From Corythucha ciliata (Eukaryota; Arthropoda; Insecta; Hemiptera; Tingidae), in contig CM075943.1 of NCBI GenBank assembly GCA_038030265.1, positions 43,958,001 to 44,022,000 on the forward strand: a stretch of 64,000 nt of DNA, given 5' to 3'. The notes under the pieces are model-generated. The model saw nothing but the letters and a program-made list of their open reading frames with translations. It had not been told where the DNA came from and did no database searches. The position numbers were made by a program, and so were the translations under genes. Positions 36,365 through 46,498 of this stretch are shown here, piece after piece (position 1 is the stretch's first letter; the number at the start of each line of letters is the position of its first letter).

Positions 36365-37015
36365 TAAAAGAAATTAGGTTCTTGAAGAATCTTTTAGTAA
36401 CAAAATGGACGACACAAAACTTGCAATAATTGTCTCCGAAATTAAGACTCGAAACTGTCTGTTTCGTTGAAATTAAGCCCGAAACTCGCATTTTCACTGA
36501 AATTTACAACCAGAATCACGATTTTTGCAGGAATAAGACCGAAAACCGTATTGCCACGGATATTTGGCCACAGATGTTCCAATTTTCTTGGTAATCGCCA
36601 GGCTCTGAGCTCTGTTAGTGCCGGCTAGCCTACTGAATGCACCGCCACGAAAAAGGCCCCAAAAAACTAGCCATTTTGTTTAGACTAAGGTCCGGAACTA
36701 GCAATTTTGCTTAAATTAAGACTCGAAGGCCCGAAACTTTAAAAATTCGCGGATGTTCCGCCAGGCATTTGGTAATTTTGCTCAAATTAGCAACCGACTT
36801 TGCAAACTCTCAATATTTTTCTGTAAATATTGCAATTACTCAGCTAATCTTCAGGCTATGGGCGAGTCTGGGCAGTCTAGCCAAGGGTCCGCAAGCTCAA
36901 AAATAAATTGGCCCTGAAACTTGCAATATCGCTGAAATTAAGATCCGAAACTTCAAATTTCTTGGGTAATCCGTCAGGCTATTTATCAATAGGCCATGCC
37001 AGCAAAATTTGCAGA
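36365..37015 (-). repeat. family D array, reverse orientation
   Basis: Units such as GAAATTAAGCCCGAAACTCG and ACTTGCAATATCGCTGAAAT, the complement of the orientation at 47.7 kb. Confidence 0.6.
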
Positions 37016-37183
37016 TCATTTGAATGAGCCAACACCACGATCTAATACGTTTGGTTTTAACGAATCAATCCCGTGAAATTTGTTCCTTTTTAGCAGTGGT
37101 GGTTTGGGAGGGAGGGGGGGTGCCTTCCCGGCCAAGGACACAAGTGGGCTCCTACGTCATTGAGGGTCCCGGACTCGGAAGGG

Positions 37184-37329
37184 CTCTCGGGCGCAACGGC
37201 TGGCCACCAGTCGAGGCTAACGGGTCGAGCTGAGCGATGGGACCGACTCTGCTGGGGAATCCGGGCCAAAGATGAGGCTAGGTAACGACCGGCGACGGCC
37301 TAGGTTCTGGCCACATGTTAAGGAGGTGA
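37184..37329 (+). repeat. diverged third copy of the 24.3 kb segment
   Basis: CTAACGGGTCGAGCTGAGCG, ATGGGACCGACTCTGCTGGG and GGCCTAGGTTCTGGCCACAT match 24325-24478 with scattered differences and a small deletion. Confidence 0.65.
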
Positions 37330-38660
37330 TTAGCGAGAACAAGCGCTCATTTGCCCCTAAAATTATGAAAAATACACCAATCCGAAGTATCTGAAGGCAA
37401 CTTTGCGGACAAAGCAAAGAAAACAAGCTAACCCTAAGTTTCTGAAGGCTCTTAATATGCGGACAAAATAGCATAAAAGCGCTAATACGCAGCTAAAATT
37501 GAGAAAAACACTAATTCACTTATAAATTTGATTAAACCCCCTCCCATCAAGGTAAAGGGCTCATTCGCTGCTAAAATTGAGAAAATGCGCTAATTCAGGC
37601 TGATGTTGACAAAAAGCACTTATCAGCGGTTATAAAATTGAGTAAAACGTTAATTCGAGGATTTTCAGAAAATCCGGTAAGATTAAGTAAAAGCGCTCAT
37701 TCATGACTAAAATGAAAACAAACAAACATGGAAACAAAGTGTTAATTAAGGACCTTAAGTATTAATTCTAACGTGTCAGTTACTAAGAGTATAAGTCAAA
37801 AAATTGAAGTTTTGAAGAGAGCGTTCCAAACTTTTCAATTTAAATTAAACCCAATCAAAACTGTTAGGTACAAGTCCCCTTAGGAATAGGAATTCGGTTT
37901 TTTTCGTGACTTATACTCTTGAGAACAGAAGAGTAGAGGCAGGCCGTCAAGCTGAGTGCAAGAACGGAAAATGGCTAATTTTTGACTTATACTCTTAGTA
38001 ACTGACACGATATTGAAATGATCCGCAACTGAATTTAAGAAATAATTCGCCACTAAAATTGATGAAAAGCACTAATTCACGGCTAAAATGTAAAAAAAAG
38101 CCAATGCGGAATGCGCTGCTGAAATTGGGTAAAAACGCTAATTCGCGGTTATATTTCATAAAACCCCCGCTGATTCGCGATTAAAACTGAAAAAATCGCG
38201 CGCTGATTCCCTGCTAAAATTGAGATAAAAAGCTCATCCGCAGCTAAAATTCTTTAGGCTGAAGGCTTTAATCGCGGCTGGAGTTGACAAGAAACGCTCA
38301 TTTCCAGTTGTAAAATGGAGAAAAACGCTCATTCAAGGACCGCTAATTCGGGGCTGAAATGGAGAAAAAGCGCTAATGCGCGGTTAAAATCTTGGAAAAA
38401 ACGCTAATTCGGGGATGTATTTGATGAAACACGCGTGCGCTGATTCCCGGCTGAAATTGGCATAAAGCGCTCATCCGCAGCTAAAATGAAAAAAAAAAAC
38501 GGTAAATCGCGGACGAATTTGAGAAAATTCGCTAATTCACGGCTGAAATTGAGGAAACGCTGTAATTTGCGGCTACAAATGAGAAATAATTCGGGACTAA
38601 AATTGAGAAAACACCAATCCGCTGTTTCTAGACAAAAGTCGGTGGCTGAAATTCGTAAGA
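37330..38660 (-). repeat. family A array, reverse orientation, with MITE insertion
   Basis: Units of AATTCGCGGCTAAAATTGAG type. The array is split by the MITE at 37772-38009 and the adjoining AT-rich 37740-37770. Confidence 0.75.
37772..38009. mobile_element. 238 bp inverted-repeat MITE
   Basis: Starts CGTGTCAGTTACTAAGAGTA then TAAGTCAAAAAATT, and ends with the complement AATTTTTGACTTATACTC then TTAGTAACTGACACG, arms about 34 bp. Internally a second TGACTTATACTCTTGAG segment occurs near 37908. No coding capacity. Confidence 0.8.
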
Positions 38661-38944
38661 ACCATAATCGCAACTGGATAATTGCCCTTCGTGGGAGGGG
38701 GGTCTTTTTTCACATGTGCAAGACGATTCCCTTCAGGTTATACATGATTATAATAGTGGTTTTTATGGATTAGTTAATGAAACGTCATAAAAATACTCCT
38801 GGAGCCCACCGTACGACTGGTACCTTCGCAGGACGTTTTCTACAGTCTAGGTCTAGGAGATGGCACTTCTGAGGTCGCTTGACATTTTCCGTGGGACAGG
38901 GCCTCACAACAAAGCTTTAGGGCGCATAGATTCATTTTTAATAT

Positions 38945-39560
38945 TTTCAATCTGTGAATAGCCAGTACGTCCATTTTTAAGAGCGTGAATAGTCAATTTT
39001 ACCATTTTTTCGACGTAAAAATAGTCATTATCATTCTTAAGACAAGAATGGTTCCTTCAAGCCATCAGGGCTTGAATTGCTGGTTGGGTTGTGTTTTTAA
39101 GTCGCCAAATGTAAGTTTAGCCATTTTCAAGGCGTGAATGGTCAGTTTGGTAATTTTTCGAACTCCAGTGGTCAGTTTTTTGGCATTTTGAGGGCTGGAA
39201 TCGTCAGTTTTAACCATTTTCTACGTGCGAATGACTTGCCCCCTTGCCAGCTGGTCAATGCCGACACGCTACCTATACCGTTACCGAGAATAGGTAAGTC
39301 CTTTTTATCAATAAAATAACGCAAATTGTGGTTTTCTCATTTTTAGCCGCAAATTAGCGTTTTTAGATATCAATAAGTATAGTAAGATTAGCGTTATTTC
39401 TAAATTACCAGCTAAACAGGGATTTTTCCCAATTTCAACCATGAATCGAGTTTTTCTAATTTATACAGCGAAATAGCGCTTTTTCTCAATTTTACACCAC
39501 GAATTAGCCAATTTCATCAATTTTAGTCGTAGTTTAGCAATTTTTCAACTTTTATCTTCT
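38945..39560 (+). repeat. family B then family A arrays
   Basis: Family B units (GTGAATGGTCAGTTTGG, TAAGTTTAGCCATTTTCAAG) at 38945-39235 are followed, after a short unrelated piece, by family A units at 39325-39560. Confidence 0.6.
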
Positions 39561-39759
39561 CTATTTTAGCAACGAAGTTGTCTTAACCAGGGGCGTCTAC
39601 ACTTTGGGATGGTTGGACGCCTTCGGCGTCCACCTGACGCTAGGGGGGGAAGGCTCAAAACTTCATCAGGGGGGAAATTATTCGTGGTAGTGGGGGAGCG
39701 TCCAAAAGCGTCCGGGAGTGGTAGTGATGCTGTCCGATAGTTCTTGATCGGTGTGTGCA

Positions 39760-40030
39760 CTAAAGTACGCGACACGAAATAAGGCGGGTGTGACTCATCG
39801 ACTAAAAAACCAACGTTGCGCATTATAGTCCCAAAGATGCGATGAAAAGCTCAAGTCTACACCCATAGCTGGCAACGTTGCGCTCCCATCGTTGTCACTT
39901 TGGAGAGCTGTGAGCCGGTGAGCGTTCGTAAAACCCCACCCCACATCACCACCCACAACGCACGGGGTGGCAACAGGGCATGGGAGGGCCGATGAGTCAC
40001 ACCCGCCTTATTTCGTGTCGCGTACTTTAG
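39760..40030. mobile_element. 271 bp MITE with perfect 41 bp inverted repeats
   Basis: The left repeat 39760-39800 (CTAAAGTACGCGACACGAAA ...) and the right repeat 39990-40030 are exact complements. Flanks GTGTGCAC and GTGGTCAC agree at 6 of 8 positions, so an 8 bp hAT-type duplication is possible but unproven. Perfect arms suggest a young insertion. Confidence 0.85.
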
Positions 40031-40424
40031 GTGGTCACCGGAAGGGGGAATAATCCAGGACATGTATATAGCACACAATAAGGCTAGGAATTTAATGGGT
40101 TGGACAGGGAAGGGGCAAGGTATAATTGTCCACCCTAGTAACGAGGAGGAAAGCTTTATATTACCGTCCCTAAGAAGGCGGGGGCAATACATTTCGTTCA
40201 CCGTTCACATCAATGATACATTGATGCATCAGGCGACGTTTTCGAAGGCTCCTTCTGTGACCAAACCACTCAACGCCATGTATGGTGGGGGGGGGGGGAC
40301 GCAGCCATGAATTATTACAAGTGGGATACTTACATAATAGAAAATAAATTTGAAGTTTCAGGGCTACATACTCTTACACAACGATTGAGAAATAGTTTAA
40401 AAATTAATTTGTGGATGATATTGA
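40031..40424. other. gene-free stretch with G12 tract
   Basis: A G12 run lies at 40287-40298. An open frame (40062-40310) resembles nothing known. Confidence 0.3.
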
Positions 40425-41175
40425 GAAATAGTGCTTAAATTCGTGAATAAAATGTAGAAAAAGCGCTAATTCACGGTTAAAATTGAGGAAAGCGCTAATT
40501 CGCGAGTAAAATTCGTAAAAAGGGCCGATTCTGAGAGAAAACCGCTAATTCGCGACTAAAATTAAGTAAATGCTAATTTGCGACTCTTTCATGAAGGAAT
40601 CTTCTTGACCAAAATTTAGAAAAGGCGCTAACTAATAGCCATGAGTGGAAAAAGCCGCTAATTCGCGGCGAATATTAAGAAACATCGCACATTCGCGGGA
40701 AAAATTGAGAAAAACCGCTAGTTCGTGGCTGAAATTGAGAAAAACGCTACTTCATGACTATGAGCGTTTGAAATGAAAACGCTAATTTGCGGCTAAAATA
40801 CAGAAAAACTCAAATATCCAGGTAAAATTGAGAAATTACGCTAATTCACGGTCATAATGGAGAAAAACGGTAATTAGCGGTTATAATTGAGAGAATGCCA
40901 ATTCGCGGCCTTCTGGTGAATGCAACTTTAAGGCTAAAATAATGGGAAAGCTCTAATTCGTGACTAAAAGTTGAACAAGACCCACTAATTCGCAGCTAAA
41001 ATGAAGAAATCGATAATTCGCTACTGAAATGGAGAACAATTTCCAATTCACGGCTTAAATTTAAGAAAAAGTACTCATTTGGGGCTTTATACTGAGGAAA
41101 AGCGTCAATCTGCGAATAAGGCGTGGAAAAACCGCTGATTCGAGGCTAAAAATTAGAATATGGGCGATGATTTAA
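40425..41175 (-). repeat. family A array, reverse orientation, relatively well conserved
   Basis: Successive units such as GCGCTAATTCACGGTTAAAA then TTGAGGAAA, and GCGCTAATTCGCGAGTAAAA. Spacing is 29-31 bp in the clearest stretch (40455-40560). Confidence 0.8.
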
Positions 41176-41318
41176 CGCTACGTGTTGTTGATTTGATCCA
41201 ATTTGTCAAAATTAAGTACTGAAATCTCCATATTTTCTACACTTGTGAATCACAAGCGAAAAAATGAAAGTACCTACTATTCATTAGCGTAGTTTTTCAC
41301 TGTAATTTTCCATCTTAA

Positions 41319-41711
41319 GGGGGAGTTGCACATGAGTTTCTTCGACCCCCCTCCAATCATACCTTGCCTACTCCGCGTTACGGAAATTACCGCCGTATTT
41401 CTGCACCAATCGTGGACTTCAAGGGCTCATTTAAATCTTTAGGAAATTCCGCACAAGCGTACGATCTTCCTTTTTCATATTTCATCCCTAAAATAACTGT
41501 AAAACGCACATAAACTTTTACCTTGAAAATTCACACTCTTTCGACGACTTATTTAGGAAAGCAAGATCGTACGCTTGTGCGGAATTTCCTGGAGATTTAA
41601 ATGAGCCCTTGAAGTCCACGATTGGTGCAGAAATACGGCGGTAATTTCCGTAACGCGGAGTAGGCGAGGTATGATTGGAGGGGGTCGAGGAAACTCATGT
41701 ACAACTCCCCC
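41319..41711. mobile_element. 393 bp foldback MITE flanked by TTAA, copy 1
   Basis: Arms of about 150 bp: GGGGGAGTTGCACATGAGTT ... and its complement ending AACTCATGTACAACTCCCCC. TTAA lies on both sides (41315-41318, 41712-41715), the target duplication typical of piggyBac-type elements. The short interior has no gene. Confidence 0.85.
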
Positions 41712-41914
41712 TTAAAAGCCTTTAATACATGAGAGGGGGGATTACTGTTCATAAGGGGAGGATTTCGCGACGAGCCATCAGGGGGGGATAGACGCCGCTG
41801 ATATAAACCATCCGAGCTGAAGCTCTCTAAGGTCTTCAAGATAGAGGATCGTCGTCATCTGGATAGTCTCTATAGTCAATAATAACGAAATGTTTGAAGT
41901 TTCGTGCCTCTTAA

Positions 41915-42178
41915 GCCTAGCACACACTGAGACTCTTTGAGTCCGATTCTTTGTGTCCAGAAATGAATCCCGCAATAAGAGTCGGGGCCGAGTCGATTCT
42001 TTTTTGCTTGAATATCATGTGTAGCAGATTCTTCTTTTTGATTCTTTTGTCTAGACTCTAGTCCACACTGAGACTCTTTGAGTAGATTATTTGTGTCTAG
42101 AAATGAATATCGCGTGAGTCTCGGCAGAGTCGGGACAGAGTCGACTCTTTGTGCCTAGAATATCATGTGTTGCGAGTT
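41915..42178 (+). repeat. tandem duplication, period about 130-150 bp
   Basis: CACACTGAGACTCTTTGAGT, TCTAGAAATGAAT, GAGTCG-rich and GAATATCATGTGT segments occur twice in order, with indels. Confidence 0.75.
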
Positions 42179-43550
42179 AGTATTTTTGAATATTTTGGCA
42201 TCCCAACGGAAATGGGATTCTCTGATTCATGTTGCGCAACATTGGGTCAGTGTGGAAGTGAATTGAAGAACCTATTTTTCAAAAAATTTGTTTTTCTTCA
42301 TGAAGCGAAAACACGTTTTTATGGCTGGAAAACGAGCGATAAAACGGTCGTTTCTACGGCTAGCCCGAGAAAGTAGTTTCGGAAAGAGTCCGTCAGGAGC
42401 GTTTCGAGCAGTGATTCTCCGAACTGCACTTCATAATGACAAAAAGGTAAAACACAAAATCATCCAAAGGAGTTTTTAAACATCTGTGAAAATCGGGAGA
42501 CAACTGCCGAGAGGGTCCTGAGCTACGTCATAACCCAACCTTCTATATTCAGGCCCCAAAAGACCATTAATTAGTCTCTAATTTTGATAATAAAATAATT
42601 TGGTTTTTTCTACACCTTAGTTTTCACTTCATTCAAAAAAAAAAATAGTATATTGACCTCGCCGCGCGAAAGTGCTTTGCCAGTCGTCGAGGTGTCCGGC
42701 CTCGCCTTCGCAGGAATCCTGATTCTCTCAAGTTCGGGCATCAACTTCCAGTCCCCCTCTCTAGGGGAACGATGAACCTATTCATTGTCGTACTTGGATG
42801 CCAATGCAGAGTGAAACTCTATACTCTTTTCAGAGTACCCGTCCGCCTCCCACAATCTCACCTGACAACGCCCACTTTCGCGTGGTCCACACCGTGGGCA
42901 GTCAGTACATCCGCTGACACTCACTATAACGGGCTGGTAACCTGGTGTTGCACGTGTCTGGTAGTCCATCATCTTCCTTGTCTATTTCCTCACTGCATCA
43001 TCCGTCCCCCATGAGAAACGCTCTTTCCCCATGAGTATGAAAACTGAACTGCTCCGCATAGTATTCTCCCAGCCGGGCTACCCAGGCTCAAAGGCTCAAA
43101 TTTTATGAACCTCTGGGCGAGATTTTTCACAATCCCCCTCCCCAACAATCGCTCTTATGAGTGGCCGACTGGTCGCCATTTCCCCAGTTCGCCCTGGTCG
43201 AGATAGCCCTCGGGTAGTGGCAGATCCAGGAGGGGGGGGGGTCAGAACCCCCTTTAGGTCAGAATAATAATAAAAAATAAGGCAGAAATACAAAAAATGA
43301 AAAATAGAGGTAAGAAAATGAATACAATTAGAAATGTGAATCGACAGTTATCACATCACCATAAATAAAGAAGCGGGAAAATTCATATGAAACTCAGGGC
43401 GGGTTAAGGACCCCCTCCAACCGAAGATTTTGATTTCATTCTTCCTGTCTGCAAAAGTGGCTACTATATCTTTCTTTTTAACTGGCGGTGTGCAATTTCT
43501 CCCCACCCCCTCTTAGAAATTTTCTCTATATTATCAGTGGTCGGTGGATT
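42179..43550. other. gene-free stretch with a GC-rich island
   Basis: 42650-43200 is clearly richer in GC than its surroundings and has overlapping short frames on both strands, none recognisable. A G10 tract is at 43232-43241. It could be part of an unrecognised retroelement. Confidence 0.3.
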
Positions 43551-44125
43551 AGCTGTTTTTCTCAATTTTAGCCGCGACTTTGCTCTTTTTCTCTATTTCA
43601 CACTGCAAATTAGACATTTTTGTAAATTTTTGCCGCAATTTAGCGATTATTTCGCATTTAGCTATGAATTAACATCTTTTTTTTTTTCTATTCTAGCAAA
43701 AAGTTGCTTCTAAGAAGACGAGGGTTTCTCGTGCAATTTTTCACAATGTTGGCCGCGAAATTGCGTGTTTCCTCATCTTAGCAGATAATTCACGATTTTT
43801 TCAATTTCAGCCATGAATTAGCATTTATGGCTCAATTCAGCCACCAATTAACGTATTTAGCAGCTAAATAGCTTTTTTTCCTTATTTCACCAGTCAATTG
43901 GAGTTTTTCTACTCTCTATCCGTGAATTAGCATGTTGTCTCGATTTACCCCCCCCCCCCCTTACAGCTTCCTACTCTCACAATCACCATTGACACCTTCA
44001 TGAATTAACGATTTTATTACTTTACCCCGTGAATGAACCATTTTTTTCAGTTTGAATCGGGAATTATCGATTTCCCTAATTTTAGTAGCGAATTAGCGCT
44101 TTTTCCCAATTTTATCCAGAGGCCA
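43550..44125 (+). repeat. family A array
   Basis: Units such as CTCAATTTTAGCCGCGACTT. Interrupted by a C13 tract at 43948-43960. Confidence 0.7.
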
Positions 44126-44147
44126 GAAATCCCCGATTGGCCGGGTA

Positions 44148-44302
44148 TAATAGGTTTGTTCCAGCAAGGTGTTTGGAACATGTTCGAAGCAGAATTGCAA
44201 TGAGACCAGCCAATAACAAGTAATCTACTTAAATTTTATTGGCTGGTCCCATGGCAACTCTGCTCCTAACGTTCCAAAAACCTTGCTGGAACAGACCTAT
44301 TG
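44148..44302. mobile_element. inverted-repeat MITE, TAGGTCTGTTCC family, copy 2
   Basis: TAATAGGTTTGTTCCAGCAA ... TTGCTGGAACAGACCTATTG with GGAACATGTTCGAAGCAGAA and complement inside. 155 bp; relative of 20280-20443. Confidence 0.8.
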
Positions 44303-44701
44303 GCTTGATGGATTCTGAATAATAATCAAAGAAGTAAACAGACATCTCATGATGGAGCAGGGCACCTTGACAGACTCGTACAGTGGTCAAATTCACCCCT
44401 GAAATATAATTTTTATTTCACTGGAAGGCTCAAATGGCGTTATCTACTTGAGCTTCTTGCCTCGTTAGATCTTACACGAAAAGAATAATTTGTTTTGCAT
44501 TTTTTTCCAGGCATAGATAGGATGTAATTCTGCTTAAAGACCGTTTCTGACTAAATTTTATGGTTTTCACTCCACTCCAAGTTAAATTGCGGGCAGACGT
44601 TAGACCTATACGGTCTTGTCAAAGGGAAAAATTGAAAACTCAACCGATTCATACCTTTACCATCAGGGTGACTTGAACATAGAGAAATAATAAAAATAAC
44701 A

Positions 44702-44737
<36 letters not shown>

Positions 44738-45200
44738 GAACAAAAGGTTATAAAGCCCTGAAAACTTACCTTTTGGAAGACATCGTACAAAATTGCCTCG
44801 AAGATAACTTAAAAAATGGGAAAATAAGTTTCAAAGAAAATCGAAGAATTATTTGTTGAAAAAAAAATTAAAAAACAAAAACTCAAATGCTATCAAATTG
44901 ATCCCTAAAATCACATTTTAAAATCAGACCTCCCCGGATGAAGGAACCTCAGAAGACACCCCCCTCCGCACTTTTTTTTGGTAGTTGTTGAAGAGGTTGG
45001 TAGGGTATCTTCGATTTGCGGGCAAAATCGAAAGATTTTAGTTATTTGACTGAATTTCCCTAGGAAAATTAATCAGCGACGAGGAAGGGGTTTTTATTTC
45101 AGAGTTGCAAGTAGTTTTTACTTTTCAGAGCTCCTGAATTCATGTTTCTGTTTAAAGTTTTGAATGTGCATCAGCAATCGATTGAAGAAGGTTTACTTGA
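44303..45200. other. upstream of RpL13: gene-free, with (AAT)n
   Basis: An ATA/AAT microsatellite lies at 44702-44734. Otherwise AT-rich sequence without recognised genes. Confidence 0.4.
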
Positions 45201-45229
45201 GGTTGTGGCTTTTCCAACGAAAGGTTAAC

Positions 45230-45608
45230 TTCTTTTCGTAACTTGGGTTATAAGTTAGTCGTGTTCAAGTGTTATTTTATCCATTTTCATCTGAAAATTA
45301 AGACTTGAGTGAGTATCAGAATATTCATAACTTATTCTATTTATCAATAATTTGTAGAATGAAAATATTGGTGACATTTTAATTCGTACTTATGCTCGTT
45401 ATTGACATACTTTTGTGTCTCCCTGGTTCAATTGTGTCCGATTAGGCATGTATGCAATTGATACCTGTTTTTTCTTTCTTAATTCATAATTATGCTGAGT
45501 GTTAGGCTTTAATTTATGAATTGATTCGTTCGTGTCTCGGATTAGTTGACGTTTTTATTAGTGATGATATAAAACTATCAATTGATTATTCCCTGTTATA
45601 ACAGCGCG
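45230..45608 (+). promoter_or_regulatory. RpL13: probable RpL13 leader and 5-prime UTR intron
   Basis: CTTCTTTTCG at about 45230 could be a terminal oligopyrimidine start. A GTGAGT donor near 45308 and a TATAACAG acceptor ending at 45604 would define a leader intron that leaves 4 bases before the ATG. Positions are inferred. Confidence 0.4.
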
Positions 45609-46411
45609 ATGGCGCCCAAGGGCAATAACATGATTCCCAATGGCCATTTCCACAAGGATTGGCAACGCTTCATCAAGACATGGTTCAATCAACCAGCGCG
45701 CAAATACAGGCGTCGCATGACTCGAATCAAGAAGGCCAAAGCCGTAGCACCACGACCTGCCGGCCTCCTTCGCCCAGCCGTGAGATGCCCCACCGTTAGG
45801 TATCACACGAAACTTCGCCCAGGCCGTGGTTTCACTCTTGAGGAGATTAGGGTGAGTTCTTGCAAGAGTCATGGGAGATTTGAGCCTCAAAATTGTGTTC
45901 CTAACCGAATTTCTCTCCCCAGCGTTCTGGTCTGTGCCCAGGATTTGCTCGGTCGGTGGGCATTGCTGTTGATCCACGTCGTCGTAACAAATCTGTCGAG
46001 TCTCTTCAACTTAACGTTCAGAGACTCAAAGAGTACAAAGCAAAATTGATTCTGTTCCCCACAAAGGGTAGCAAGAAATTGAAGAAGGGCGAGGCCAGTG
46101 AGGAGGAGAGGAAAGTAGCTACTCAATTGCCCCTGCCTATCATGCCCATCAAGACCCCAGTAATCAAGATGAAGGCCCGTGAGATAACTGAAGCCGAGAA
46201 GAAATACTCGGCGTACACTGCAATCCGAAAGGTACTTCGACTTCATCAGGTAATTGTAAATTGATTGGTACTTGACAAGACTCTTACATTTTAGGCGAGA
46301 GCTGACGTCCGACTGGTTGGTGTAAGAGCCAAGAGGCTAAAGGAAGCGGCCGATAACGCTGAGGACGTAACTAAGCCAACGAAGGATAAGAAAGCCAAAA
46401 AGGCGAAATAA
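45609..46411 (+). CDS. RpL13: 60S ribosomal protein L13 (eL13)
   Basis: A large-subunit cytosolic ribosomal protein. Exons 45609-45851, 45923-46231 and 46295-46411 give 222 residues, close to the 211-218 of other animals. Both introns (71 and 63 bp) are phase 0. Signatures: N-terminal [18 protein letters not shown], then [15 protein letters not shown], the [17 protein letters not shown] block, [14 protein letters not shown], the [17 protein letters not shown] segment, then [14 protein letters not shown] and a Lys-rich tail. A second donor 18 bp further (GTAATT at 46250) would add VLRLHQ in frame; homology favours the first. The gene ends 87 bp from the stop codon of the convergent EXOSC7. Confidence 0.97.
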
Positions 46412-46433
46412 GCGGAATTCGTCTTTTGTTTTT

Positions 46434-46445
46434 TTTATTAATAAA
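46434..46445. terminator. shared palindromic poly(A) signal TTTATTAATAAA
   Basis: This 12 bp perfect palindrome reads AATAAA on both strands. It lies 29-34 bp after the RpL13 stop and 54-65 bp after the EXOSC7 stop, so one site can serve both convergent transcripts. Confidence 0.75.
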
Positions 46446-46498
46446 AGTGTTTAAATCCGTAACACATAAAATTGAATTATTTTTACATTCTGGAGTTT

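Noticed and set aside
40425..41175. Evenly spaced short repeats resembling a CRISPR array
   Set aside because: Units are degenerate, adjoin each other without unique spacers of constant length, occur in a spliced eukaryotic genome, and no cas gene is present.
45582..46264. Antisense frames of 119-139 codons over RpL13
   Set aside because: They are shadows of the strongly supported RpL13 coding exons.
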